Of a DNA stretch of 64,000 bases, positions 1 through 6,640 are shown piece after piece. Position 1 is the stretch's first letter, and each line of letters starts with the position of its first letter. The position numbers and the translations under genes are program-made. This DNA is from Streptomyces radicis. GTDB lineage: Bacteria > Actinomycetota > Actinomycetes > Streptomycetales > Streptomycetaceae. The notes beneath the pieces were generated by a model. That model searched no databases, had not been told where the DNA came from, and was given only the letters and a program-made list of their open reading frames with translations. The stretch lies in contig NZ_RBDY01000026.1 of assembly GCF_003626575.1 (NCBI RefSeq), forward strand, positions 1 through 64,000. Reading direction: 5' to 3'.

Positions 1-46
1 GCCCGATGAACTCCCACTCGTCGTCCGTCAGTTGCACTCGCGTCAC
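1..46 (-). CDS. IS5-type transposase, N-terminal end only
   Basis: Reading from a GTG at position 46 toward position 1 gives VTRVQLTDDEWEFIG, which is then cut by the window edge. The pattern LTDxEWExI is the standard opening of IS5-group transposases of actinobacteria, which cut and rejoin element ends with a DDE nuclease. Only 15 residues are visible, so catalytic residues, length and integrity cannot be judged. The stretch from 47 to about 105 would be the element's terminal region. Seen: the N-terminal motif. Family knowledge: IS5 assignment. Inference: the element body lies outside the window. Confidence 0.6.
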   Translation of the reverse strand, partial: MTRVQLTDDEWEFIG

Positions 47-94
47 GCAAGAAGATCTACCGGTCCAGGCCCCACCGTGAGGGAGAATCCCGCA

Positions 95-105
95 GATTGA
101 TCACG
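95..105 (+). repeat. Copy 1 of the 10-mer ATTGATCACG (possible IS end)
   Basis: An 11-base string containing ATTGATCACG lies just outside the IS5-type transposase start. The same 10-mer recurs at 1220-1229 and 5132-5141. It may mark the end of the IS5-type element. Its role is inferred from recurrence and position only. Confidence 0.35.
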
Positions 106-246
106 ACTCGATACGCTCCCTAGGGCCGTTGACGGCCCGCGACCGTACTCCGGACGGCCGCGCGGCCCAAGCCGTTTCCCCGGTGCGGTCCTAGGGTCGG
201 AGGGGAGGAGGGGGCACAGCCGCGCAAACCCGTCGAGAGGCAGCCG

Positions 247-1215
247 ATGACCCAGGAACCGACCCTTGTCACCACCCCGTTCGACGCCGAGTCCACCGCC
301 CGCGAGGTGGTGGCCGACATCGACCTCACCGGGCGCCGCGCGATCGTCACGGGCGCGACCTCGGGCATCGGCGTGGAGACCGCCCGCGCGCTGGCCGGGG
401 CGGGCGCCGAGGTGACGCTCGCGGTGCGGGACGTGGGCGCGGGGGAGCGGGTGATCGAGGACATCAGGGCGACCACGGGCAACGACCGGCTGCGCGCGCT
501 CCCCCTCGACCTCGCCGACCAGGCGTCGGTCGCGGACTTCGTCGCGGCGTGGCGGGAGTCGTTGCACATCCTGATCAACAACGCGGGCGTGATGATGACG
601 CCCGAGACGCGGACGCCCGAGGGGTGGGAGACGCAGTTCGCGACGAACCACCTCGGCCACTTCGCGCTCGCCACGGGGCTGCACCCCGCGCTGGCCGCCG
701 CGGGCGGGGGCGCGGGCGGCGGGGCGCGGGTCGTCGCGGTCACCTCGGTCGGGCACCTGCGCAGCGGCGTCCACTTCGACGACATCCACTTCCGCGACCG
801 GCCCTACGACCCCGAGGCCGCCTACGGGCAGTCGAAGACGGCGAACGTGCTGTTCGCGGTGGAGGCGCAGCGCCGCTGGGCGGACGACGGCATCACGGTC
901 AACGCGGGCCACCCGGGCGCGGTCCTGGAGACGCGCCTGACCAGGCACCTGGACCAGGAGGCGGTCAACGCGGCGATGCGCAGCGGGAATTACCACGTCA
1001 AGTCCCCTGAGCAGGGCGCGGCGACGGCGGTCCTGCTCGGCACGTGGCCGCCGTTGGAGGGCGTGGGCGGCCGCTACTTCGAGGACTGCAACGAGGCGCC
1101 GCGCCACGAGGACGGCGTGCGGGCGGGCGTCGCGGACCACGCCCTCGACCCCGGGGCGGCGGAACGCCTGTGGCAGCTGTCGACGGCGGAGCTGGCGGCG
1201 GCCAGCCGGGTCTAG
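247..1215 (+). CDS. Short-chain dehydrogenase/reductase
   Basis: A 322-residue classical SDR-type oxidoreductase using NAD(P)H. The cofactor motif TGATSGIG lies at residues 35-42, NNAG at 111-114, the catalytic serine near 167, and the YxxxK pair at Tyr193 and Lys197, so the active site looks complete. It is longer than classical SDRs (about 250 residues) and resembles the retinol-dehydrogenase/WWOX-like subgroup with an extended N-terminus. The substrate is unknown. It starts at ATG 247 after a noncoding stretch that also holds the IS5 end. The HxlR regulator at 5494-5889 is the kind of gene often found beside such enzymes, and the intervening 4.3 kb may be an insertion. Confidence 0.85.
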   Translation: MTQEPTLVTTPFDAESTAREVVADIDLTGRRAIVTGATSGIGVETARALAGAGAEVTLAVRDVGAGERVIEDIRATTGNDRLRALPLDLADQASVADFVAAWRESLHILINNAGVMMTPETRTPEGWETQFATNHLGHFALATGLHPALAAAGGGAGGGARVVAVTSVGHLRSGVHFDDIHFRDRPYDPEAAYGQSKTANVLFAVEAQRRWADDGITVNAGHPGAVLETRLTRHLDQEAVNAAMRSGNYHVKSPEQGAATAVLLGTWPPLEGVGGRYFEDCNEAPRHEDGVRAGVADHALDPGAAERLWQLSTAELAAASRV

Positions 1216-1218
1216 TTG

Positions 1219-1229
1219 TATTGATCACG
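1219..1229 (+). repeat. Copy 2 of the 10-mer ATTGATCACG at the IS481 scar
   Basis: TATTGATCACG begins four bases after the SDR stop codon and directly precedes the IS481-like leader. This fits the left end of the IS481-type remnant, but the opposite end was not found, so the element boundary is inferred. Confidence 0.35.
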
Positions 1230-1272
1230 AGCGTTGTTGACGGGGGTCACAGTGGTCGGGGCTTGATCATGG

Positions 1273-1327
1273 CGAAGACCTCCGATGTGGTGGAGCTGTC
1301 TAGGACTGCACCGCATGGAGGTCTTCG
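1273..1327 (+). promoter_or_regulatory. Inverted repeat in IS481 transposase leader
   Basis: Eleven-base perfect arms at 1273-1283 (CGAAGACCTCC) and 1317-1327 (GGAGGTCTTCG) flank a 33-base loop and run into the GTG start of the transposase remnant. The right arm contains GGAGG, so the hairpin would hide the ribosome-binding site. That would limit transposase translation when transcription comes from outside the element (inference). Confidence 0.5.
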
Positions 1328-1551
1328 TGTCCCACCGTCATGCCCGCAGTCGTCCACGCACGACACCTCACCGCACCCCGGCTGTGGTGGAGGCACGGGT
1401 GTGCGAACTGCGCAGGGCCCGCAAGCTCGGCCCGGCCCGCATCGGCCCGATCCTGGGCATTCCCGCCTCGACCGTCCACCGCATCCTCACCCGGCACCGT
1501 CTGCATCGTCTGGCCTGGCTGGACCGGCCCACCGGCACCGTGATCCGTCGA
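1327..1551 (+). pseudogene. IS481-type transposase remnant with internal and 3' deletions
   Basis: The frame starts VSHRHAR, matching the usual MSHRNAR opening of streptomycete IS481 transposases. It then jumps straight to SRPRTTPHRTP, which in intact proteins comes after the first helix-turn-helix, so about 50-60 residues are missing. The second helix-turn-helix follows (VVEARVCELRRARKLGPARI, then GIPASTVHRILTRH) and ends at LDRPTGTVIRR, just before the DDE catalytic core. From about 1552 the reading is unrelated Pro/Arg/Gly-rich sequence, and no DDE domain is found. The DNA-binding half survives but the enzyme cannot work. Seen: motifs and their junction. Inference: deletion size. Confidence 0.75.
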
Positions 1552-1805
1552 GCACCGGACGTGGGTGGTGCTCTGGCCGCCCGCCCCCCGCTTCCTGCGG
1601 CGCCGCGCCTGCTGCGGCGTGCGCCCGAGGGGCGGGGTGGCCCGGCACCCCAGGCAGTGGGTGCCGGGCCAGGTGCCCCCGAGGGCGCACGCAGGGGATC
1701 GGGCGCCGCCGAGGGCGGGCCGCCCAGGCCAGCCATCCCGGGCAGGGGGGATCAGGGGTGGCCGCTCGCCCCGGCGCTCAGCGGGTCGGGAGTCGTCGAC
1801 CTTCG
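1552..1805. other. GC-rich stretch with no supported gene
   Basis: About 250 bases between the IS481 scar and the reverse-strand small genes. Several frames stay open on both strands, but none has a recognisable domain or ribosome-binding site. This looks like debris from element decay. Confidence 0.5.
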
Positions 1806-2078
1806 CTATCGGGTAGCGCGCTGGCGCCGCGTCTCCGCGTAACGTCTGGCGCGCGGCGCGATGAAGCCGGGGAGTTGGGAGATGTGGCGGCTGGCCCACA
1901 GGACGGTGAAGCAGCCCATGTGGAACGACTCGCCTCCGTGGAAGTGCAGTAGCTTGCCGCCGCTGGCGAGCGCGCTCATGTCGCACACGGTGTAGGGGCG
2001 TCCTCCGACGACCAGTTGGTCGCCGAGCCTGACCGTGGCGGCGGTGATCTCGATGGCGACCATTCCGGTGGGGTTCAT
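1806..2078 (-). CDS. Small conserved actinobacterial protein (90 aa)
   Basis: A 90-residue protein with a compact beta-rich core, TVRLGDQLVVGGRPYTVCDM, followed by a GGESFHMGCFTVLWASR segment. This resembles a small family found beside XRE regulators and plasmid-like islands in Streptomyces. The next gene upstream (2075-2410) encodes a protein with the same layout, so the two look like diverged tandem copies. The start codon at 2078 overlaps the upstream stop by four bases, implying translational coupling. Function is unknown. The C-terminal tail is Arg-rich and may be extended compared with relatives. Confidence 0.65.
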   Translation of the reverse strand: MNPTGMVAIEITAATVRLGDQLVVGGRPYTVCDMSALASGGKLLHFHGGESFHMGCFTVLWASRHISQLPGFIAPRARRYAETRRQRATR

Positions 2079-2410
2079 CGTGTGATCACCGCCAGGGCGA
2101 TGGTGATGACGAGGGCGCAGCCGACGGCGGTCTGGGCGACGATTTCCGCCCGGGTGGGCGGGGGTTGGCGGAGGGCTGTTTCCCAGAAGGAGCGGGGCCG
2201 TAAGCCGGGTGGGTGGGCGCGCCAGATGGTGAGGGTGGTGCGGTGGGGCATGACGAACAGGTGGCCCGAGGTGAGCCCCAGTTTGATCCCGCCGTGGACG
2301 CGGGTGCGGGTGATGACCTTGAAGTGGCGGTCACCGATGGTCAGTACGTCCCCGGTGAGGATGGTTCTCGGGGTGGCCTGGACGCGGTGCACGCTGTCGG
2401 TCGCGGGCAT
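2075..2410 (-). CDS. Small protein, paralogue of next gene, with C-terminal membrane segment
   Basis: A 111-residue product if the ATG at 2410 (MPATDSVHRV) is used. The frame stays open further upstream, but that part is Pro/Arg-rich and unlikely to be translated. The core TGDVLTIGDRHFKVITRT and GLTSGHLFVMPHRTTLTIWR follow the same pattern as the neighbouring 90-aa protein. A hydrophobic segment near the end (VGCALVITIALAVI) could be a membrane anchor. Codon 70 (bases 2203-2201) is TTA, the rare leucine codon that in Streptomyces needs the bldA tRNA. It overlaps the following gene by four bases. Function is unknown. Confidence 0.6.
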   Translation of the reverse strand: MPATDSVHRVQATPRTILTGDVLTIGDRHFKVITRTRVHGGIKLGLTSGHLFVMPHRTTLTIWRAHPPGLRPRSFWETALRQPPPTRAEIVAQTAVGCALVITIALAVITR

Positions 2411-2711
2411 CCGCCGACGCGGGCGGCGTCGCCAGCGGGTGGGCCGGGGGATGTGTGAGGGGTGGGGCCGGGTCGGGGGCCAGAAGAGGAATGGCCAGAA
2501 GATGGCGGACTCCGGAAGGTCATCGTGATGGACAAGGACTGGCCGCCCGCCCCGGTCGTGACCAGGACGGGGCGGGCGGGTGCCCCGGGGCGCGCAGAGG
2601 AGGAAGCGGCTCCGGGGATGTCCGCCCGGTCGTGAGCCGGGCGGGCCTGGGCCTGCCGCCACCCGCGCCGTGCCTTCTCCGGTGGGGCGGCCTCACGGGT
2701 GACGGCAGGGG
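2411..2711. other. Gap in the small-gene cluster with two hairpins
   Basis: No convincing gene. Two inverted repeats are present: 12-base arms at 2543-2554 and 2568-2579, and 8-base arms at 2622-2629 and 2637-2644. They lie downstream of the 2712-2984 gene on the reverse strand and could terminate or attenuate transcription before the next pair of small genes. Confidence 0.5.
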
Positions 2712-2984
2712 TCAGGGGTGGTGGTGCGGCTGCTCGGCGAGGTGGGCGGGGCGGTCGCGTTCGATCTCGTCGGCGCGGGCCATGGCGTACAGGCGGCGCA
2801 CACACCGGGGGCAGGCGTAGGCAGGCGCGGTGGCGATCCCGACCGGGCCCCCGATGGAGACGGGCCCGATCCAGACCACCGGCTGAAGGGTCTCGGGGTC
2901 GCAGCCCAGCCAGCAGCGACCGTTGACGGGTTGGTCCCTGCCGTGGTCGGGGTCGCGGAGGGAGAAATCGATCGCGCCGTTCAC
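2712..2984 (-). CDS. Small Cys-containing hypothetical protein (90 aa)
   Basis: A 90-residue protein with a GRCWLGCDPETLQPVVWIGP segment and a YACPRCVRRLYAMAR motif. The CxxxxC and CxxC pairs could bind one zinc ion. It overlaps the upstream gene by four bases (ATGA), so the two are probably translated together. Similar small proteins occur in XRE-associated clusters of streptomycetes (recalled, not searched). A helper or DNA-binding role is possible but unproven. Confidence 0.6.
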   Translation of the reverse strand: MNGAIDFSLRDPDHGRDQPVNGRCWLGCDPETLQPVVWIGPVSIGGPVGIATAPAYACPRCVRRLYAMARADEIERDRPAHLAEQPHHHP

Positions 2985-3385
2985 CGCGTCTCCCCAACGG
3001 TGCCGCTTCCCTGCCGAGCTGCCTCCCGCAGCCGCGCGACGGCCGCGCGGGCCTCGTCGTGGGCCGCGTGCCGCTGGTCGGCGTCGAGCGTGCGGTCCCT
3101 CGTGCGGGCCACGGCGGCCAGCAGCCGACCGATCGGGGCGGCGAGCACGGGGGACTCGCCCAACGGCGCCAGGGTGGCCACCAGTTCACCCGGAACGATC
3201 TCCGGATAGGGCAGGCGTGTCCCGTCGTGGCGCAGCGGGTGGAAGGCGAGCGGGATCAGCCGCTCGCGCGCCAGGCAGCTCGCGCACGCGCGATGCGTCC
3301 ACCCGCCACCCGACCCGGCATGGTGCACCGCCACCACGACCAGCGGCGGCATCGTCGTCCCGCACGACGCGCAGCGCTCCGTCAC
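2981..3385 (-). CDS. Zinc-ribbon-like small protein (134 aa)
   Basis: The GTG at 3385 is chosen because it overlaps the upstream stop codon in a GTGA arrangement. A longer ATG start at 3448 would overlap the neighbour by 67 bases. The protein begins VTERCASCGTTMPPLVVV and continues with WTHRACASCLARERLIPL, giving two CxxC pairs spaced like a treble-clef or zinc-ribbon fold. The C-terminal 70 residues are Ala/Arg-rich and helical (LLAAVARTRDRTLDADQRHA). It is part of the reverse-strand cluster 3567 to 1806. Nucleic-acid binding is likely from the fold, but the target is unknown. Confidence 0.65.
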   Translation of the reverse strand: MTERCASCGTTMPPLVVVAVHHAGSGGGWTHRACASCLARERLIPLAFHPLRHDGTRLPYPEIVPGELVATLAPLGESPVLAAPIGRLLAAVARTRDRTLDADQRHAAHDEARAAVARLREAARQGSGTVGETR

Positions 3386-3567
3386 GACCGACCACCCGAA
3401 TCCACGTGGGCGGCGCGGTCGCGCACCCGCTCCGGGCAGCCGAGACACAGATCAAGCGGCATCGCGGGCGGACACTCCCGCCCCACGATCACCGTCATCG
3501 GCTCGTCATCGGACAACGGCGGCGGCGCGGGCGGCAGATGCTCAGGCGCCTTGCTGCGCGTCTTCAT
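3382..3567 (-). CDS. Very small CxxC protein (61 aa), first gene of the cluster
   Basis: A 61-residue product starting MKTRSKAPEHLPPAPPPLSD with one LCLGCPER motif. It is the first gene of a tightly overlapping series running to 1806. The ATG sits immediately after an inverted repeat that includes its ribosome-binding site AAGGAG. The four-base overlap with the next start supports co-translation. Function is unknown. Confidence 0.6.
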   Translation of the reverse strand: MKTRSKAPEHLPPAPPPLSDDEPMTVIVGRECPPAMPLDLCLGCPERVRDRAAHVDSGGRS

Positions 3568-3597
3568 GGGGTACTCCTTGGGGGGAGGAAGTACCCC
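3568..3597 (-). promoter_or_regulatory. Inverted repeat overlapping the ribosome-binding site
   Basis: Arms GGGGTACT (3568-3575) and AGTACCCC (3590-3597) match perfectly around a 14-base centre and abut the ATG of the 61-aa protein. In the reverse-strand transcript the Shine-Dalgarno AAGGAG lies partly inside the stem. It is either a repressor operator or a hairpin that hides the ribosome site. The XRE regulator encoded next door is the obvious candidate binder (inference). Confidence 0.5.
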
Positions 3598-3668
3598 AGA
3601 AACTACGGGGGGTGACAGTCTTGCTACAGGCGCGAGGCGTATTCCTTCGTCACCCTAGGATGCCCTAA

Positions 3669-3687
3669 GGGATACGCTGCGTATCCC
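3669..3687 (-). promoter_or_regulatory. Palindrome GGGATACG-CTG-CGTATCCC after the XRE gene
   Basis: Eight-base perfect arms with a 3-base centre, touching the stop codon of the XRE gene and upstream of the small-gene cluster. The inner TACGCTGCGTA recurs at 63125-63135 and resembles the core of BldD-type operators, though the outer bases differ from that consensus. It could also act as a weak terminator, but no T-run follows. Confidence 0.45.
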
Positions 3688-4914
3688 CTACGCTGCGGCG
3701 AAGAACTGCGCCAGACGCCGCTGACGACCCGTCAACCGCTTCCGCTTCCGCAGCAGATCAGCGAACACCTCCGACGCCATCTGCTGATGCCGCAGCCAAT
3801 CCGGGGACTCCTCATGCAGCGCATCCAAGATGTCCTCCGCGTCGCCGTCCTGACGCAGCGCCACGTGCGCGCGCGCGACATCCAGCAAATGCCGGTGCCG
3901 CGTGTTCGACGTAGAGGCGTCCGCCGCCGCGATCCGCTCGGACATCCCCAACACCCTGTCGGGACGGTCCGCGATCATGTGGTTCTCGATCGCCTGATAT
4001 GCGGCGCTCAGCTGGTTGAACGCACCGGACTTGTATCCGGCGCCCCCAGTTCGCTGCCCCAGCGCCGAACCCGCCGCCCGCGCCACATGGAGGATGTCCC
4101 GCGCCTCGGCAGGCCGGTTGTTCCTCGCCGCCGCACCGGACGCCCGCACCAACAGCCGCCCCCACACCGCCAGCTCATCCCTGCTCGCCCGGGACAGCCG
4201 CGGCTCGATCGCCTCCGCCGTCGCCAGCGCCACCCCTTCCGCCTCATCCAGCCGCGCCTGACGCACCAGCGCCCAGCCCTGGAGATCGACGGCCGCAGCC
4301 TCGGCGAGCACGTCCCCGGCCGCCGCCGAGTCACGCATCGCGTCCCGCAACGCCATCTGAGCCAGGTCGTACACCCTGATCTGCGTCAACAACCTGCCCG
4401 CCTGCTGGAGCGCATCCGAGCGCAGCCGCAACGCGTCCACATGCTGCGGGCCCCCGTCGAAGTGGGCGACGGCGGTGTGCGCGGACCGGATCAGCGGCGG
4501 CAGTAGACGGGAGGTGGTGACGTAGTCGTCGCGGTGGTACGCCTCGTCCAAGGCGCGTGCGGTCGCGCGCAGTTGATCCAGGTCGGGCTCGATCTCCACG
4601 GTTTCCACGTGGAGGTGCCCGCCGGGGCCGAGCGCTGGGGCGACGGCCTTCCGCATCGGGAGGAGATCGATCCGGTCATCGTCGGCGTGATCGCGGCGAG
4701 ACGGCTGGTCACCCGGCTCGAACAGCTGGCTCGTGCGAATACGAAGCCCGCGGGCGAGCGCGTGGTACGTCTCGATCCGGGCCGAGCCGCCTTGCTCGAT
4801 CTTCTTCACGGTGGGCAGGCTGAGGCCGGAGCGCTCGGCCAGGTCCTCTTGGGTGAGGCCACGCAGGAGCCGGATCTCTCGCAGGCGGTCGCCGGGCACG
4901 GTAGAGTCGGGCAT
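3688..4914 (-). CDS. XRE-family regulator with TPR-like C-terminus
   Basis: A 408-residue DNA-binding regulator. Residues about 10-62 form a helix-turn-helix (RGLTQEDLAERSGLSLPTVKKIEQG). The remaining 300 or more residues are Ala/Arg/Leu-rich helices with the spacing of tetratricopeptide repeats, which in this family usually sense a peptide or partner protein. It precedes a run of small overlapping genes on the same strand and is likely their regulator. Its own start region carries a long inverted repeat (4921-4966), which suggests autoregulation. Such XRE/TPR genes are very common in Streptomyces and often border mobile islands. The ligand is unknown. Confidence 0.85.
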   Translation of the reverse strand: MPDSTVPGDRLREIRLLRGLTQEDLAERSGLSLPTVKKIEQGGSARIETYHALARGLRIRTSQLFEPGDQPSRRDHADDDRIDLLPMRKAVAPALGPGGHLHVETVEIEPDLDQLRATARALDEAYHRDDYVTTSRLLPPLIRSAHTAVAHFDGGPQHVDALRLRSDALQQAGRLLTQIRVYDLAQMALRDAMRDSAAAGDVLAEAAAVDLQGWALVRQARLDEAEGVALATAEAIEPRLSRASRDELAVWGRLLVRASGAAARNNRPAEARDILHVARAAGSALGQRTGGAGYKSGAFNQLSAAYQAIENHMIADRPDRVLGMSERIAAADASTSNTRHRHLLDVARAHVALRQDGDAEDILDALHEESPDWLRHQQMASEVFADLLRKRKRLTGRQRRLAQFFAAA

Positions 4915-4920
4915 GTCGAA

Positions 4921-4966
4921 CCCCGTCCTATCTGGTCAGCTAGTCACTTGCCAGCATAGGACGGGG
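4921..4966 (-). promoter_or_regulatory. Operator-like inverted repeat at XRE promoter
   Basis: Perfect 11-base arms CCCCGTCCTAT (4921-4931) and ATAGGACGGGG (4956-4966) flank a 24-base centre that itself has CTGG/CCAG ends. On the reverse strand the arm nearest the gene contains TAGGAC, usable as a -10 box only about 10 bases from the ATG, so the message may be nearly leaderless. Binding of the XRE protein here would shut its own gene off (inference). Confidence 0.55.
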
Positions 4967-5493
4967 ATTTGCTGTGCGCGCAGCGACCGAGGGCACTCAC
5001 CCCCAGGCATGACGAAGCGCCCCAGCCCGCGGCCCGAAGAAGGTTCGCGTGCGGGGGCGTGTTCAGCGGAGGAGAGGTGCCTTGCCCTGAGTGCGCCGGA
5101 GGGACCCTGGAGCCGATTCTGAGCTACCGGGATTGATCACGGGAAAACCCCGTCAGCACCCCGTCGCTCACAGGGTCCTCCTACGGCCGTTGACGTGGCT
5201 GGGGCGGGCGGCATACGGCGCGGCAGGGGCGGCCGGTTTGGCGCGAGCCTCCGGAGCGGGGCCCAACCGGGCTGTTGTGGGCAGGCCAGGAGCCCGCCCG
5301 ATCCGCTGGCCAGCGTACGGGCCTCCGCTCTCTCGCCCCACCGCAGCTCCCGCCCAAAGCCTCTCCGGCCACCCGCGTGGGCATGTGCGACCCACACCAA
5401 GCCAGGTCAGAGACCCCGGACCGGGAACCGCCCCTACGAAGATGTGACCCACCGGACGCCGCTCCTGTACGGGCAACCCTGACTGACGCGGCA
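4967..5493. other. Gap of about 530 bases with an IS-end-like 10-mer
   Basis: No supported gene. A 37-codon frame at 5009-5122 has no ribosome-binding site or recognisable motif. The third ATTGATCACG copy lies at 5132-5141. The rest is GC-rich sequence without clear structure, probably the far edge of the accessory segment starting near position 100. Confidence 0.45.
5131..5141 (+). repeat. Copy 3 of the 10-mer ATTGATCACG
   Basis: GATTGATCACG matches the copy at 95-105 over all 11 bases. Together the two outer copies bracket the SDR, IS481 scar and XRE cluster. Whether they are element ends is untested. Confidence 0.35.
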
Positions 5494-5889
5494 CTAGCCG
5501 TTCGCCCGCTGCTCGTCCGTCCGTTCCCAGGCGCGCTGGATGTCCGGCAGGCGCGCGGCGATCACGTCGAGCGTCGCGCGCAGCGGCACCGACAGCTCGC
5601 GGCCCACCGGGGTGAGCGCGTAGCTCACCCTGACCGGGACGACCGGCCTGACCTCGCGCGTGAGGAGGCCGTCGCGGGCCAGGACGCGGAGGCTCTGCGA
5701 CAGCATCTTCTCGCTGATGCCGCCGATCCCGTCGCGCAGCTGGGAGAAGCGCAACGGCCCCTCGTGCAGCGCGCACAGGATCAACACCCCCCAGCGGCTG
5801 GTCACATGGTCGAGCACCGAACGGGCCGGGCAGTCGCCGTCGAACACCCCGCGCCGCTCGTCCGTCCCGCTCTCCGCCCGCGTCCCCAT
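5494..5889 (-). CDS. HxlR-family transcriptional regulator
   Basis: A 131-residue winged-helix repressor or activator of the HxlR (MarR-like) family. The family signature is visible: a cysteine near residue 20 (DCPARSVLDHVTSRWGVLIL), the recognition helix region LRFSQLRDGIGGISEKMLSQ, and the wing LLTREVRPVVPVRVSYALTP. HxlR proteins often sense reactive aldehydes or oxidants through the conserved N-terminal cysteine and control adjacent oxidoreductases. The nearest oxidoreductase here is the SDR at 247-1215, now separated by an accessory segment. Start ATG at 5889 is preceded by GGGTGCGGGC, a weak ribosome site. Confidence 0.9.
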   Translation of the reverse strand: MGTRAESGTDERRGVFDGDCPARSVLDHVTSRWGVLILCALHEGPLRFSQLRDGIGGISEKMLSQSLRVLARDGLLTREVRPVVPVRVSYALTPVGRELSVPLRATLDVIAARLPDIQRAWERTDEQRANG

Positions 5890-5979
5890 GCCCGCACCCT
5901 ACCGTTCGGCTTACCGCGAGGTGGTTCCTTACCCGGGGAAAGCCTCGCGACAGCGCTGGAAGCGGCTACCCTGGCCGCC

Positions 5980-6585
5980 CTACCCCGAATCGCCGCGCAG
6001 CGCACGCAGCTTGCGGCGTTCCCAGCGGTTCGGGTGGCGGACCGTGATGCCCGACATGCCTCCGCCGCCCGTGACCTTGAGCAGGGGCGTGCCAGGCGCG
6101 TGGGGGCTGTCCGCCGTCTTGTCCTTCAGGCCGCCCATGCCGGGCTCCACGCCCGTCGTGTCCACGCGCCAGCCGATCGGGACCACCACCGTCACGCCGC
6201 CCATGTCGCCGTGCGCCTCGAGCTCCGTCTCGGACCAGGGGCACTCCGCGCGCGTGTAGTCGATCTTCACGCCGCCCAGGTGGCCGCGGGCGATCAGCTT
6301 CGCCGGGACCTGCCAGCGGCCGACGCGCTCGGCGCCGTTGAGGCCGCCGCGCACCTCGGCGGGCGGCCCCGGCGGCGGGGCAGGGGGGCGGTTGTCGGGG
6401 AGGTCGGCGGTCAGGGGCTCGAGGTCGCCGTAGGTCTTGGCGGTCAACGCGCGTTCGAGCCGCTCGTCCAGCTCGGCCAGGTCGATCCTGCCGTCACCCG
6501 CCGCCTCCCGCAGCCGCTCGGCGACGGCCTCCCTCTCCTCGTGCGAGACACGCAACTCCGCCCGCGGGCGCGGCTTGGATGTCAT
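5980..6585 (-). CDS. DUF1707 (SHOCT-like) domain protein
   Basis: A 201-residue protein starting MTSKPRPRAELRVSHEERE. The ATG at 6585 follows GTGAGG and is preferred to an earlier in-frame start. Residues 11-63 are the DUF1707 domain (REAVAERLREAAGDGRIDLAELDERLERAL, then AKTYGDLEPLTADLP). A Pro-rich linker follows, then a C-terminal beta-rich region like the DUF2154/LiaF-type cell-wall stress domain (LGGVKIDYTRAECPW, GDMGGVTVVVPIGWRVDT). It is likely cytoplasmic or membrane-associated, as no transmembrane segment is seen. It is divergent from pcrA, with 55 bases between starts. Function is unknown. Confidence 0.85.
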   Translation of the reverse strand: MTSKPRPRAELRVSHEEREAVAERLREAAGDGRIDLAELDERLERALTAKTYGDLEPLTADLPDNRPPAPPPGPPAEVRGGLNGAERVGRWQVPAKLIARGHLGGVKIDYTRAECPWSETELEAHGDMGGVTVVVPIGWRVDTTGVEPGMGGLKDKTADSPHAPGTPLLKVTGGGGMSGITVRHPNRWERRKLRALRGDSG

Positions 6586-6640
6586 GTGCCTCACGATAGC
6601 CGAGCCACCGCGCCACAGGACCGGCCTAGACTTGGGGGCG

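Noticed and set aside
43..1140. Long reverse-strand frame over the SDR gene
   Set aside because: Composition is that of an antisense shadow; the SDR on the other strand has complete motifs.
5009..5122. 37-codon frame beginning MTKRPSPRPEE, divergent from the XRE gene
   Set aside because: No ribosome site, no domain, and the sequence is compositionally random. It could be a truncated gene but nothing supports that.
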